From Falsiroseomonas sp051433195 (GTDB taxonomy: Bacteria > Pseudomonadota > Alphaproteobacteria > Acetobacterales > Acetobacteraceae), in assembly GCF_051433195.1 (NCBI RefSeq), contig NZ_JBHMFT010000002.1, positions 369,918-433,917 of the forward strand: 64,000 nucleotides of DNA, in the 5' to 3' direction. The position numbers and the translations under genes are program-made. How positions within the stretch are numbered: the first letter of the stretch is position 1; every line of letters begins with the position of its first letter. The notes under the pieces are model-generated. The model was not told the origin of the DNA. It worked only from the letters and a program-made list of their open reading frames with translations, and searched no databases. This document shows, one piece after another, positions 51,135-59,941 of this stretch.

Positions 51135-51251
51135 GCGAGGCTCCTCCAACCTTACGAAACCGTATGCCGGCCGCGAGCCGGGCGTGAACCGCGCCCACCA
51201 GATGCCGAGAACGGGCCATCCGGATATGGCACCCAGCAGAAGGACCACGCC

Positions 51252-52760
51252 ATGAGCAACGTTTCCACCCCCACGCCCGCGCCCAAGCCGGGCCGCAAGA
51301 AGATGTTGGTCGGCGGCCTGCTGGCCCTGGCGCTCGGCACCAGCGCGCTGACCACGCTGCCCTTCGCGGGCAATGCGCAGCCGACGCCCGAGGCTCCGGG
51401 CAGCGCCATCACCCTGCCGCGCCAGGTCGGCCCGCAGGGCTTCGGCGACCTCGCCGCCCGCGTCGCGCCGGCCGTGGTGCGCGTCACCGTCACCGGCCAG
51501 CAGGCGGCCGCCACCACGGCGGAGATCCCGCCCGAGCTGCGCGGCACGCCCTTCGAGCAGTTTTTCCGCCGCTTCGAGGGCCAGATGCCCCGCGGCCAGC
51601 AGCGCGCGCCGCAAGGCCGCCCGCGCATGGGCCAGGGCAGCGGCTTCATCATCGACGCGGCCGGCTACATCGTCACCAACAACCATGTGGTGGGGGAGGC
51701 CGATGCGGTGCAGGTGGAGCTGGCCGATGGCCGCGAACTCGCCGCCCGCGTGGTCGGCCGCGACCAGCAGACCGACCTCGCCGTGCTGAAGGTCGACGCC
51801 GGCAGCCCGCTGCCCACGCTGGAATGGGGCGACAGCGACCAGCTTCGCGTCGGCGACTGGGTGGTGGCCATGGGCAACCCCTTCGGCCTCGGCGGATCGG
51901 TGACGGCGGGCATCGTCTCGGCGCGTGGCCGGCAGATCGGCGCCGGGCCGTATGACGACTTCATCCAGACCGATGCACCGATCAACCCCGGCAATTCCGG
52001 CGGCCCGCTGTTCAACGGCAATGGCGAGGTGGTCGGCATCAACACCGCCATCTACGCGCCGGGTGGGGCCGGCAATGTCGGGATCGGCTTCGCGGTGCCG
52101 TCCCGCATGGCGCGCAACGTGATCGCCGACCTGCAACGCGATGGCGTGGTGGATCGCGGCTGGCTCGGCGTTTCCATGCAGCCGGTCGATGCCGATCTCG
52201 CGGCCGCGCTGCGCCTGCCGAACCAGCGCGGCGCGCTGGTGGCGGGGGTGGAGCCCGGCAGCCCGGCGGCCCGTGCCGGCCTCCGCGCCGGCGATGTCGT
52301 GGTCGGCGTCGCGGGGCGGGAGGTGGCGACGCCGCGCGACCTGGCCGTGGCGGTGGCGGAGATCGAGCCGGACAGCGAGACCACGCTGGCCCTGCTGCGC
52401 GACGGGGAGCGTGTGGAACAGGCGGTGACGCTGGGCCGTCGCGAGGCGCCGCGGCAGCAGGCCCGCGCCGGTGGCCCGGCGGAGGCCGAGCGCCCGGCCG
52501 CCCTCGGCCTGCGCCTGGCGCCGAGCAAGGCGCAGGGCAGCGGCGTGCAGGTGGCCGGCGTCGAGCCCGGCAGCATCGCCGCCGCCCGCGGCATGCGCAC
52601 GGGCGACGTGATCCTCCGCGCCGGAGACCGGGAGGTCGCCTCGCCGCAGGACCTGGCGGAGGCGGTGCAGGCGGCGCGGCGGGATGGAAGGCCGGCCATC
52701 GCCTTGCAGATCGACCGCGAGGGCGGCCGCGCCTTCGTGGCGCTGCCCCTGGCCGGGTGA
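51252..52760 (+). CDS. degP: DegP/HtrA-type periplasmic serine protease (Do family)
   Basis: A 502-residue periplasmic protease-chaperone. An N-terminal signal or anchor (KKMLVGGLLALALGTSALTTLPFAG) precedes the trypsin-like domain. The catalytic triad is visible: His145 in VTNNHVV, Asp175 in QTDLAVLK and Ser249 in NPGNSGGPLF. Two PDZ domains follow (WLGVSMQPVDADLAA onward and LGLRLAPSKAQG onward). Length and layout match the Do family. ATG 51252 follows AGAAGGA. The divergent two-component system is a likely regulator. Confidence 0.94.
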   Translation: MSNVSTPTPAPKPGRKKMLVGGLLALALGTSALTTLPFAGNAQPTPEAPGSAITLPRQVGPQGFGDLAARVAPAVVRVTVTGQQAAATTAEIPPELRGTPFEQFFRRFEGQMPRGQQRAPQGRPRMGQGSGFIIDAAGYIVTNNHVVGEADAVQVELADGRELAARVVGRDQQTDLAVLKVDAGSPLPTLEWGDSDQLRVGDWVVAMGNPFGLGGSVTAGIVSARGRQIGAGPYDDFIQTDAPINPGNSGGPLFNGNGEVVGINTAIYAPGGAGNVGIGFAVPSRMARNVIADLQRDGVVDRGWLGVSMQPVDADLAAALRLPNQRGALVAGVEPGSPAARAGLRAGDVVVGVAGREVATPRDLAVAVAEIEPDSETTLALLRDGERVEQAVTLGRREAPRQQARAGGPAEAERPAALGLRLAPSKAQGSGVQVAGVEPGSIAAARGMRTGDVILRAGDREVASPQDLAEAVQAARRDGRPAIALQIDREGGRAFVALPLAG

Positions 52761-52842
52761 CGACCCGCGCCGTCGGGTGGGCTGTCAGCCCCCCGGCGGC
52801 GCGCTACCCTGCCGGCGGAAACGTCGACAGGACCGAAGCCGG

Positions 52843-53703
52843 ATGACCGCCACCGAGCGCCGAAACGCCTTCCGCGCCGTATTGGCCGGCCAGGCCTGCG
52901 TGCATCCCGCCAGCGTCTTCGATGCGGTGTCCGGCCGCATCGCCGCCGATCTCGGCTTCGAGACGGCGATCCTCGGCGGCTCCGTCGCCTCGCTCGCCGT
53001 GCTCGGCGCGCCGGACCACATCATCCTGACGCTGACCGAATTCGCCGACCTCATCCGCCGCATCACCCGCGGCGGCGCGCCGCCCCTGCTGGTCGATGCC
53101 GACCACGGCTACGGCAACGCCCTGTCCGTGATGCGGACGGTGGAGGAGTTGGAAACCGCCGGCGTCGCCGCCCTGACCATCGAGGACACGCTGCTGCCGC
53201 GCCCCTACGGCCCGGACAGGCCGGCGCTGCTGCCGCTGGCGGAAGGCCTCGGCAAGATCCGCGCCGCGCTGGCCGCCCGCAGCGACCCGTCCCTGGTCAT
53301 CGTCGCCCGCACCGCCGCCCTGTCCGTCACCGGGCCGGAGGATGCCGTGGCCCGCGCCCGCGCCTATGCCGAGGCCGGCGCCGACGGCATCTTCGTCACC
53401 GGCGTCACGGCGCTGGACCAGCTTGAGACCCTGCACGCCGCGACCGGCCTGCCGATCCTGGTCGGCAATGCCAAGGCCGGGCTCGGCGGGGCAGAGTCCT
53501 TCGCGCGCCACGGCGGCCGCATCGCCCTGCAGGGCCACGCCACCTTCCCGGCGGCGATGCAGGCAGTGCACGACACGCTGAAGGCGCTGCGCGACGGCAC
53601 CCCGCCGAAGGATTTGCGCGGGCTACCGGATGCCGCGACGACGCGGCGCTGGCAGCGCGAGGAGCACTGGGACGGCGCGATCCGCAATTTCCTGGGCGGC
53701 TGA
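52843..53703 (+). CDS. Oxaloacetate decarboxylase-like member of the isocitrate lyase/PEP mutase family
   Basis: A 286-residue TIM-barrel enzyme. Diagnostic segments are HPASVFDAVSGRIAADLGFE, PLLVDADHGYGNALSVMRTVEELE with the Mg-binding Asp residues, and VAALTIEDTLLPRPYG. The C-terminal WQREEHWDGAIRNFLGG matches the oxaloacetate decarboxylase subgroup of Pseudomonas type. Predicted to convert oxaloacetate to pyruvate; the KKCGH-type Cys of isocitrate lyase is absent. It stands 82 bp after degP. Confidence 0.86.
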   Translation: MTATERRNAFRAVLAGQACVHPASVFDAVSGRIAADLGFETAILGGSVASLAVLGAPDHIILTLTEFADLIRRITRGGAPPLLVDADHGYGNALSVMRTVEELETAGVAALTIEDTLLPRPYGPDRPALLPLAEGLGKIRAALAARSDPSLVIVARTAALSVTGPEDAVARARAYAEAGADGIFVTGVTALDQLETLHAATGLPILVGNAKAGLGGAESFARHGGRIALQGHATFPAAMQAVHDTLKALRDGTPPKDLRGLPDAATTRRWQREEHWDGAIRNFLGG

Positions 53704-53827
53704 CCCGGCCCCGGCGAGCGGGGACCCGGCTTCGACATCTCGCTGGAGTTCCGGCATGGTTGGCCCCGGCGCCGCGATCGGACGCGCCGGGGGAAACGAA
53801 CTGAACCATGCGGGACGCACACGCGGC

Positions 53828-55105
53828 GTGAGCTCCTGGCCGCGCCCTGCCAGCCTCGGCCCGTTCCGCCAGCCCGGCTTCCGCCGGCAATGGCCGGCCG
53901 ACCTCGCGACCTCCTGGGCCTTCGAGATCGAGACGCTGGTGCTCGGCTGGTACATCCTGGTCGAGACCGGCTCCGTGGTCTGGCTGACCGCCTTCGCCTC
54001 CGTGCAGTTCCTCGGCACGCTGGTGGCGCCGATGTTCGGCGTGGTGGGGGACCGCATCGGCCCGCGCCGGCTGCTGGCCAGCATGCGCGGCTTCTACGCG
54101 GTGCAGGCCGCCGCCATCGCGGCCATGGCGCTGACCGGCACGCTGGGGCCGGTGCAGGTGCTGGTGGTGGCGGCGTTGATGGGGCTGGTGCGGCCGTCGG
54201 ACCTCGGCCTGCGCAGCACGCTGATCGCGGTGTCCATGCCGCCTGGGATGATGACCCAGGCCATGGGCATCTCCCGCTGCAGTGCCGATTCGGCGCGCAT
54301 CGTCGGCGCGCTGGCAGGCGCCGGGCTGGCGGCGGCACTCGGCATCGGGCCGGCCTACCTGGTGGTGACGGGGCTGTACCTGTTCGGGCTGGCCGGCACC
54401 CTGCTGGTGCCGGTGCCGCCCCGCGTGGCGCTGGCGCCGGCCTCGCCCTGGCGGGAATTGCGGGATGGCTTCGCGCATGTCCGCGGCAGTCCGCCGCTGC
54501 TGGCCACCATGCTGCTGGCCTTCCTGGTGAACCTGGCCGCCTTCCCCACCACCGGCGGACTGCTGCCCTATGTGGCGCGGGAGGTCTATGGGCTGGACCG
54601 CGGTGGTCTCGGCACCCTGGTCGCCTGCTTCGCGGGCGGCGCGCTGGTGGGGTCGCTGGTGGTGATCTCCCGTGGTGGCGCGCTGGCGGCGGGGCGCAGC
54701 ATGGTGCTGTCCTGCCTGGTCTGGTTCCCGCTGCTGCTGGTCTTCGCGCAGGTGCGGGATGCCACGGCCGGGATGGCGCTGATGGTGCTGATCGGCTTCA
54801 CGCAGAGCTTCGCGATGGTGCCGATGACGGTGATCCTGCTGCGCTGCGCGGAGGATCGCTATCGCGGCCGGGTCATGGGGCTGCGCATGCTGGCGGTCTA
54901 CGGCCTGCCGATCGGGCTGCTGCTGTCCGGCCCGCTGATCGACCGGCTGGGCTTCGCCGGTGCCACCACCCTGTATGCCGGCTTCGGCCTGCTGTGTTCG
55001 GCACTCATCGGCCTGGTCTGGCGCCGGCACCTGTGGCCGGCCGGGGCCCCCGCCAACGCCGCATTCGGGGCGCCCGCGAATCTTTCGGGCCGGGACGGCT
55101 GCTGA
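53828..55105 (+). CDS. MFS exporter (EntS-like)
   Basis: A 425-residue membrane transporter with eleven to twelve helices. The N-terminus PASLGPFRQPGFRRQWPADLATSWAFEIETLVLGWYIL and the GVVGDRIGPRRLLASMRGFY loop are typical of the DHA3/EntS-like MFS group. Substrate is unknown. The start is uncertain: GTG 53828 leaves a short cytosolic leader, while ATG 53756 has GGAG upstream and would add 24 residues. The C-terminal tail is hydrophilic. Confidence 0.83.
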   Translation: MSSWPRPASLGPFRQPGFRRQWPADLATSWAFEIETLVLGWYILVETGSVVWLTAFASVQFLGTLVAPMFGVVGDRIGPRRLLASMRGFYAVQAAAIAAMALTGTLGPVQVLVVAALMGLVRPSDLGLRSTLIAVSMPPGMMTQAMGISRCSADSARIVGALAGAGLAAALGIGPAYLVVTGLYLFGLAGTLLVPVPPRVALAPASPWRELRDGFAHVRGSPPLLATMLLAFLVNLAAFPTTGGLLPYVAREVYGLDRGGLGTLVACFAGGALVGSLVVISRGGALAAGRSMVLSCLVWFPLLLVFAQVRDATAGMALMVLIGFTQSFAMVPMTVILLRCAEDRYRGRVMGLRMLAVYGLPIGLLLSGPLIDRLGFAGATTLYAGFGLLCSALIGLVWRRHLWPAGAPANAAFGAPANLSGRDGC

Positions 55106-55157
55106 ACCCTCCCCTTGCGGCTGGTTTTGCCATACCCATCCCTGGCAAAGGGACGGG

Positions 55158-56273
55158 ATGCCGATGGACCAGGTGGATTGCGTGGTGGTGGGTGCGGGCG
55201 TCGTCGGCCTCGCCGTGGCGCGGGCGCTGGCGCAGTCGGGGCGCGAGGTGCTGGTGCTGGACGCGGCGGAGGGCATCGGCACCGAGACCTCCTCGCGCAA
55301 TTCGGAGGTGATCCACGCCGGCATCTACTACCGCGCCGGCAGCCTGATGGCGCGGACCTGCGTCGCCGGGAAGTGGAAGCTGTACGAGTATTGCGCCAGC
55401 CACGGCGTGCCCACCCGGAACTGCGGCAAGCTGATCGTGGCCACCAGCGACGCCGAGGCCGAGCAGCTCGAGGGCATCCGCCAGCGCGCGGCGGCCAACG
55501 GCGTCGACGATCTGCGCTTCATCACCGGCGCGGAGGCCCGCGGCATCGAGCCGACGCTGTCCTGCACCGCGGCGCTGGTCTCGCCTTCCACCGGCATCAT
55601 CGACAGCCACGCCTACATGCTGGCGCTGCAGGGCGATGCCGAGGATGCCGGCGCCATGTTCGCCTTCCACGCCCCGGTGCTGCGCGGCGCGGTGCGCGGC
55701 GAGGCCGTGGAGATCGAGGTGGGTGGCGCGGAGCCGATGGCGCTGTCCTGCAACCTGCTGGTCAATTCCGCCGGGCTGCATGCGCCGTCCCTGGCACGGC
55801 GGATCGAGGGGATGCCCGCCGGGCACATCCCCGGCGACTACTACGCCAAGGGCAATTATTTCAGCCTGACCATCCGGTCCCCGTTCAGCCGGCTGATCTA
55901 CCCGGTGCCGGTGCCCGGCGGCCTCGGCACCCACCTGACCATCGACCTGGCGGGCCAGGCGCGGTTCGGGCCGGATGTCGAATGGATCGACCGCATCGAC
56001 TACAACGTGGATCCGCGCCGCGGCGACAGCTTCTACGAATCCATTCGCCGCTGGTGGCCGACGCTGCCGGGTGGCGTGCTGGCGCCGGGCTATTCCGGCA
56101 TCCGGCCGAAGACCGTGCCGAAGGGCGCGCCGGGCCAGGATTTCGTCATCCAGGGCCCGGCGACGCATGGGGTCGCCGGGCTGGTGAATCTGTTCGGCAT
56201 CGAGAGCCCGGGGCTGACCGCCTCGCTCGCGCTGGCGGAGGAGGTGATGGGGGTGGTCGCGCCTACAGCGTGA
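55158..56273 (+). CDS. FAD-dependent oxidoreductase (L-2-hydroxyglutarate oxidase LhgO-like)
   Basis: A 371-residue flavoprotein of the DAO superfamily. FAD is bound by CVVVGAGVVGLAVARALAQSG. The segments TSSRNSEVIHAGIYY and GTHLTIDL are hallmarks of the LhgO/YgaF group, and NLFGIESPGLTASLALAEEV closes the FAD site. It would oxidise a 2-hydroxy acid such as L-2-hydroxyglutarate. ATG 55158 and 55164 are both possible. Its last 11 bp overlap the convergent UPF0173 gene. Confidence 0.89.
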   Translation: MPMDQVDCVVVGAGVVGLAVARALAQSGREVLVLDAAEGIGTETSSRNSEVIHAGIYYRAGSLMARTCVAGKWKLYEYCASHGVPTRNCGKLIVATSDAEAEQLEGIRQRAAANGVDDLRFITGAEARGIEPTLSCTAALVSPSTGIIDSHAYMLALQGDAEDAGAMFAFHAPVLRGAVRGEAVEIEVGGAEPMALSCNLLVNSAGLHAPSLARRIEGMPAGHIPGDYYAKGNYFSLTIRSPFSRLIYPVPVPGGLGTHLTIDLAGQARFGPDVEWIDRIDYNVDPRRGDSFYESIRRWWPTLPGGVLAPGYSGIRPKTVPKGAPGQDFVIQGPATHGVAGLVNLFGIESPGLTASLALAEEVMGVVAPTA

Positions 56274-56973
56274 AGGCCACGCCGATCTCCGGCACCAGGA
56301 TCTTCGCCTTCGCCTCCTGCATCTCGGCCACGAACAGGTCGGCGTTGGGCGCGATCATCGGGAAGGTGCCGAAGTGGCAGGGGATGGCGGTCTTCACGCT
56401 GGGCAGGAAGCGCTTCACGGCCAGCGCGCCGCGGCGGCCATCCATGGTGAAGCGGTCGCCGACCGGCACGATGGCGACATCCGGCCCGTGCATCTCGTCG
56501 ATCAGCGCCATGTCGGAGAACACCTCCGTGTCACCCATGTGGTAGACCACCGGCTCCCCGGCCAGCTTCGGCGTCACCACCAGCCCGCCCGGCAGGCCGA
56601 GGTCCTGCGTCACGCCGTTCTCGTCCATCACCGCGGAGGAATGGAAGGCGATGGTCAGGGTCACCGCGAACTCATCCTGGTGGGTGGTGCCGCCGGTGTT
56701 CATCGGGTCCATGGCCTTGAGCCCCTGCCGGGCGAGCCACATGCAGATCTCGAAATTCGCCACCACCTTGGCGCCGGTGCGCTGGTGGATCGCCAGCGTG
56801 TCGCCGACATGGTCGCTGTGGCCATGCGTCAGCAGGATGTGGGTGGCCCCCGCGGTGGCGGCCTCGGCATCGCCCTTGAAGACCGGGTTGCCGGTCAGGA
56901 ACGGGTCGATCAGCACGACGGACTTGCCGAAATCCAGGCGATAGGCCGAATGGCCGAACCAGGTGATCTGCAT
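56263..56973 (-). CDS. UPF0173-family metal-dependent hydrolase (MBL fold)
   Basis: A 236-residue MBL-fold hydrolase. It starts MQITWFGHSAYRLDF and has the complete metal motif LTHGHSDHVGDT, a second His in AFHSSAVM, an Asp in VYHMGDTEVF and a late His in TAIPCHFGTFP, all typical of UPF0173. Substrate is unknown. It is last in a run of small minus-strand genes (DUF4169, lipocalin-like, thioesterase) and overlaps the convergent LhgO-like gene by 11 bp. Confidence 0.9.
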   Translation of the reverse strand: MQITWFGHSAYRLDFGKSVVLIDPFLTGNPVFKGDAEAATAGATHILLTHGHSDHVGDTLAIHQRTGAKVVANFEICMWLARQGLKAMDPMNTGGTTHQDEFAVTLTIAFHSSAVMDENGVTQDLGLPGGLVVTPKLAGEPVVYHMGDTEVFSDMALIDEMHGPDVAIVPVGDRFTMDGRRGALAVKRFLPSVKTAIPCHFGTFPMIAPNADLFVAEMQEAKAKILVPEIGVAFTL

Positions 56974-57005
56974 GGGCTGCGGTCTCCGTTGATGACGGCG
57001 CCTTC

Positions 57006-57410
57006 CTAGCGCGGCGGCGCCAGCAGCTTCCAGATGCCGGTCGCGGCCAGCACGGCGGTGTCGCCGTGCCGCAGCGTGCCGCGCACGAAGACCACGCTGC
57101 GGGTCTGGCGCGTGATCTCCCCGCTGCCGACCAGGAACTGCCCCGGCATGGCGGCGGCAAGGTAGTGCAGGTCGAGCTGGATGGTGGCCAGGTTCATGCC
57201 ACCGCCGGTCGCCGCCCGCACCATCAGCCCCAGGCTGTGGTCCATGAAGGTGGCGAGGATGCCGCCATGGATTACGCCGCGGCCATTGGCGTGTTCGGTA
57301 CGCGCCTGGAAGCCGTATTCGGTGCCGCGCTGCCACAGCGGGTTGGCGGTCTCGGGCAGGCCGGAGGGGACGACCTGGCGCCAGCCCTCGGTGGTCGGAT
57401 CATGGGACAT
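57006..57410 (-). CDS. PaaI-family hotdog thioesterase
   Basis: A 134-residue hotdog-fold protein, the usual PaaI size. The catalytic region reads GRGVIHGGILATFMDHSLGLMVRAATG, where HGG and the following Asp are typical of the family, then TIQLDLHYLAAAMPG. Predicted to hydrolyse an acyl-CoA, possibly phenylacetyl-type. It lies 32 bp upstream of the UPF0173 gene. Confidence 0.87.
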   Translation of the reverse strand: MSHDPTTEGWRQVVPSGLPETANPLWQRGTEYGFQARTEHANGRGVIHGGILATFMDHSLGLMVRAATGGGMNLATIQLDLHYLAAAMPGQFLVGSGEITRQTRSVVFVRGTLRHGDTAVLAATGIWKLLAPPR

Positions 57411-57467
57411 GCGCGGCAGATCACCCGACCCGGCGGCCTTCGTCCAGGGGGGGGGGCGTCCAGGTGG

Positions 57468-57845
57468 CTACCGGCCGGTGCGCTGCCAGGTGTGCTTCAG
57501 GCCGGAGCCGATGCCGAAGAACGGCGTCAGCGGCACCGCCACGTAGCGGTCCGGCGTCTCGAAGATCAGCCGCCGGACCTGCTTCGTCATCGACTCCGGG
57601 CTGGACGCCGAATCGACATGGATCACCAGCGTCTCGCCATCGAAGTCGTAGCGGCCGGCATAGGCGTTGAAGGCGCGCGGCGCCGGCGCATCCCGCCGCC
57701 CGTCGCCCAGCGTCACCATGATGCGCTCCGGCCCGTACAGGATCACGCCCATCGGCTCCGGTCCCAGCGGCGGCGGCAGGTCCGTGCCGTCCACGTCGTA
57801 GGCGCGGGCCTCCAGCAGCTTCCAGGTGCCGATCAGGTCCGGCAT
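57468..57845 (-). CDS. Lipocalin-like domain protein
   Basis: A 125-residue protein of the small lipocalin-like family, recognised from the start (LIGTWKLLEARAYDVDG), the MGVILYGPERIMVTLGDG strand pair and AYAGRYDFDGETLVIHVDSA. No signal peptide is seen. It may bind a small hydrophobic ligand; function is unknown. The DUF4169 gene ends 9 bp upstream, so they share a transcript. Confidence 0.8.
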   Translation of the reverse strand: MPDLIGTWKLLEARAYDVDGTDLPPPLGPEPMGVILYGPERIMVTLGDGRRDAPAPRAFNAYAGRYDFDGETLVIHVDSASSPESMTKQVRRLIFETPDRYVAVPLTPFFGIGSGLKHTWQRTGR

Positions 57846-57854
57846 GGCGATCTC

Positions 57855-58034
57855 CTACGATTCATCGCGCTTCGCCCCATCCAGCACCGCCTGGCGCCGC
57901 GCTTCCGCCTGCCGGTCGGCCTGCTTCTGCGCACCCGTCCGGCCATGCTTCACCCGGTTCGCCGCGGCCTGCGCCGCGGCCTCGCGCTTCGCTGCCGCCT
58001 TCCGCGCGTGGTTGAGGTTGACGAGCTTGCCCAT
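57855..58034 (-). CDS. DUF4169 family small basic protein
   Basis: A 59-residue, strongly charged helical protein reading MGKLVNLNHARKAAAK at the start and HGRTGAQKQADRQAEARR in the second half. This matches DUF4169, a short family common in alphaproteobacteria with no known function. It begins 39 bp from the divergent dienelactone hydrolase gene. ATG 58034 is the only sensible start. Confidence 0.8.
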   Translation of the reverse strand: MGKLVNLNHARKAAAKREAAAQAAANRVKHGRTGAQKQADRQAEARRQAVLDGAKRDES

Positions 58035-58073
58035 GCAGGGACACTAACGCCGCAAACCTGCGCGGGATACGCC

Positions 58074-58739
58074 ATGTTGATCGAACTGACCGCCGCCGAC
58101 GGCCACCGCCTGTCCGCCTACCGTGCCGGCCCGGCCGATGCGAAGCGGGCGCTGGTGGTGGTGCAGGAGATCTTCGGCGTGAACCGCCACATGCGCCATG
58201 TCTGCGACACCCTCGCCGCCGAGGGCTACCAGGTGATCGCGCCGGCCCTGTTCGACCGCGTCGAGCGCCATGTCGAACTCGGCTACGAACCGGCCGACGT
58301 GGCCCGTGGCCGCGACCTGCGCGCCAAGGTCGACGCCGCGCACACCATGGCCGATGTCGAGGCCGCCGCCGCGGCACTGCCCGCCGGCGCGGCGCGCGGC
58401 ATCGTCGGCTATTGCTGGGGCGGCACCGTGGCCTGGTGGGGCGCGACCCGCAGCACCAGCTTCAAGGCCGCCTGCGGCTGGTATGGCGGCGGCATCGCCG
58501 GCACGCGGGAGGAAGTGCCGAACTGCCCCGTGCAGCTGCATTTCGGCGAGGTCGATGCCTCCATCCCGCTTGCAGATGTGGAGCTGATCCGGGCGGCGCA
58601 GCCGGGCGTCGAGATCTTCGTCTACAAGGGCGCCGGCCACGGCTTCGGCTGCGAGGAGCGCGGCTCCTACAAGCCGGTGGATGCGGACCTGGCGCAGGCC
58701 CGCACGCTGGCCTTCTTCGCCAAGCACCTGGGGGGCTGA
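58074..58739 (+). CDS. Dienelactone hydrolase family protein
   Basis: A 221-residue alpha/beta hydrolase. The nucleophile elbow is IVGYCWGGTVAWWGA with the catalytic Cys, the acid is in LHFGEVDASIPL and the His is in YKGAGHGFGCEERG. The oxyanion Glu lies in VVVQEIFGVNRHMR. All catalytic residues are present, in contrast to the exported relatives at 30.9-32.6 kb. Predicted to act on dienelactone or a similar ester. A small membrane-protein gene follows 4 bp later. Confidence 0.91.
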   Translation: MLIELTAADGHRLSAYRAGPADAKRALVVVQEIFGVNRHMRHVCDTLAAEGYQVIAPALFDRVERHVELGYEPADVARGRDLRAKVDAAHTMADVEAAAAALPAGAARGIVGYCWGGTVAWWGATRSTSFKAACGWYGGGIAGTREEVPNCPVQLHFGEVDASIPLADVELIRAAQPGVEIFVYKGAGHGFGCEERGSYKPVDADLAQARTLAFFAKHLGG

Positions 58740-58743
58740 GACG

Positions 58744-58962
58744 ATGCTCGGCTACTACATCACCGCCGGCATCAGCCTGGCCCTGCTGGTCATGATCCCG
58801 ATCTGGAGCCCGAACGGCGCGCAGCCGACCTACCCGATCTGGGTGATCATGCTGCTCGCCATCGTCGTTTTCGTGGTGCCGCTGGTGCTGAAGCGCCGCC
58901 GCCGGGAAGGCGCGGCGCAGACCGGCGAACTGGCCGTGCGGGTCGAGGAAGTGAAGGACTGA
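58744..58962 (+). CDS. Small two-helix membrane protein
   Basis: A 72-residue protein with two hydrophobic segments (GYYITAGISLALLVMIPIW and IWVIMLLAIVVFVVPLVL) and a basic then acidic C-terminus. I do not recognise a family. It starts 4 bp after the dienelactone hydrolase stop, which supports a real co-transcribed gene. Confidence 0.6.
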   Translation: MLGYYITAGISLALLVMIPIWSPNGAQPTYPIWVIMLLAIVVFVVPLVLKRRRREGAAQTGELAVRVEEVKD

Positions 58963-58969
58963 TACAGCC

Positions 58970-59860
58970 TCAGCCGCGCGGGTTCAGCACCCGCCCGGCC
59001 ACCACGTCCAGCTTCGCCAGCAGCGCCGGGTCGCGCATCTCCGGTGCCGTGATCAGGGCATGCTCCAGCGCGCGGTCGCAGCCGGCCGGGCAGGGGCCGC
59101 GCGGGGCGCCGAGGCCGGGCACCACGTCGGCCACCAGCGCCCGCGCCTTGTCGGCATTGCCGAACAGCACCTTCACCACCTGGTCCACCGTCACCGCCTC
59201 ATGGTCCGGGTGCCAGCAGTCGAAATCGGTCACCATTGCGACGGTCGCGTAGCAAAGCTCCGCCTCCCGGGCCAGTTTCGCCTCCGGCATGTTGGTCATG
59301 CCGATCACCGAACAGCCCCATTGCCGGTACAGCAGCGATTCCGCCTTGGTGGAGAATTGCGGCCCCTCCATCACCAGGTAGGTGCCGCCGCGCGTCACCG
59401 GCAGGCCCAGCTTGCGGGCCGACGCCTCCAGCGCATCGCCGAGCCGCGGGCAGACCGGATGGGCGACGGAGACATGGCCGACGCAACCCGTCTCGAAGAA
59501 GGATTTGTCGCGCGCGAAGGTGCGGTCGATGAACTGGTCGACGATGACGAAGTGGCCCGGCGGCAACTCCTCCTTCAGCGAACCGACGGCGGACAGGGAA
59601 ATGATCTCGGTGCAGCCGGCGCGCTTCATGGCGTCGATGTTGGCGCGGTAGTTCAGGCGGGAGGGTGGCGTCGGGTGGCCGCGCCCGTGCCGCGGCAGGA
59701 AGCGGACCGCCACGCCGGCCAGGGTGCCGTGCAGGATCTCGTCCGAGGCCGCGCCCCAGGGGCTTTCGACGCGGCGCCATTCGCGGTCGGCGAGGCCCGG
59801 GATGTCGTACAGGCCGGAGCCGCCGATCAGGCCGATGACGGGGGTGATCTGGTCGGGCAT
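58970..59860 (-). CDS. mtnP: S-methyl-5'-thioadenosine phosphorylase
   Basis: A 296-residue purine phosphorylase family enzyme that splits methylthioadenosine in methionine salvage. The phosphate loop is LIGGSGLYD, then LPRHGRGHPTPPSRLNYRANI (phosphate and substrate contact), IISLSAVGSL, and MEGPQFSTKAES with the substrate-binding Met/Glu region. VTDFDCWHPDHEAVT carries the Asp pair that selects adenosine nucleosides. Length is typical. It ends 7 bp from the convergent small membrane-protein gene. Confidence 0.93.
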   Translation of the reverse strand: MPDQITPVIGLIGGSGLYDIPGLADREWRRVESPWGAASDEILHGTLAGVAVRFLPRHGRGHPTPPSRLNYRANIDAMKRAGCTEIISLSAVGSLKEELPPGHFVIVDQFIDRTFARDKSFFETGCVGHVSVAHPVCPRLGDALEASARKLGLPVTRGGTYLVMEGPQFSTKAESLLYRQWGCSVIGMTNMPEAKLAREAELCYATVAMVTDFDCWHPDHEAVTVDQVVKVLFGNADKARALVADVVPGLGAPRGPCPAGCDRALEHALITAPEMRDPALLAKLDVVAGRVLNPRG

Positions 59861-59889
59861 GCCCGGACTCCCTGCATGGAAACCACATG

Positions 59890-59921
59890 AAAAAGGGGCC
59901 GCCCCCTGCGGGACGGCCCCC
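59890..59921 (-). terminator. Intrinsic terminator of the petABC operon
   Basis: On the minus strand a GC-rich hairpin (GGGGCCG/CGGCCCC arms at 59914-59920 and 59895-59901, plus inner pairing) is followed by a run of T (A on the plus strand, 59889-59894). It lies about 20 bp past the petC stop. Confidence 0.82.
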
Positions 59922-59941
59922 TTCGTCGTTCAGATCGGCGC

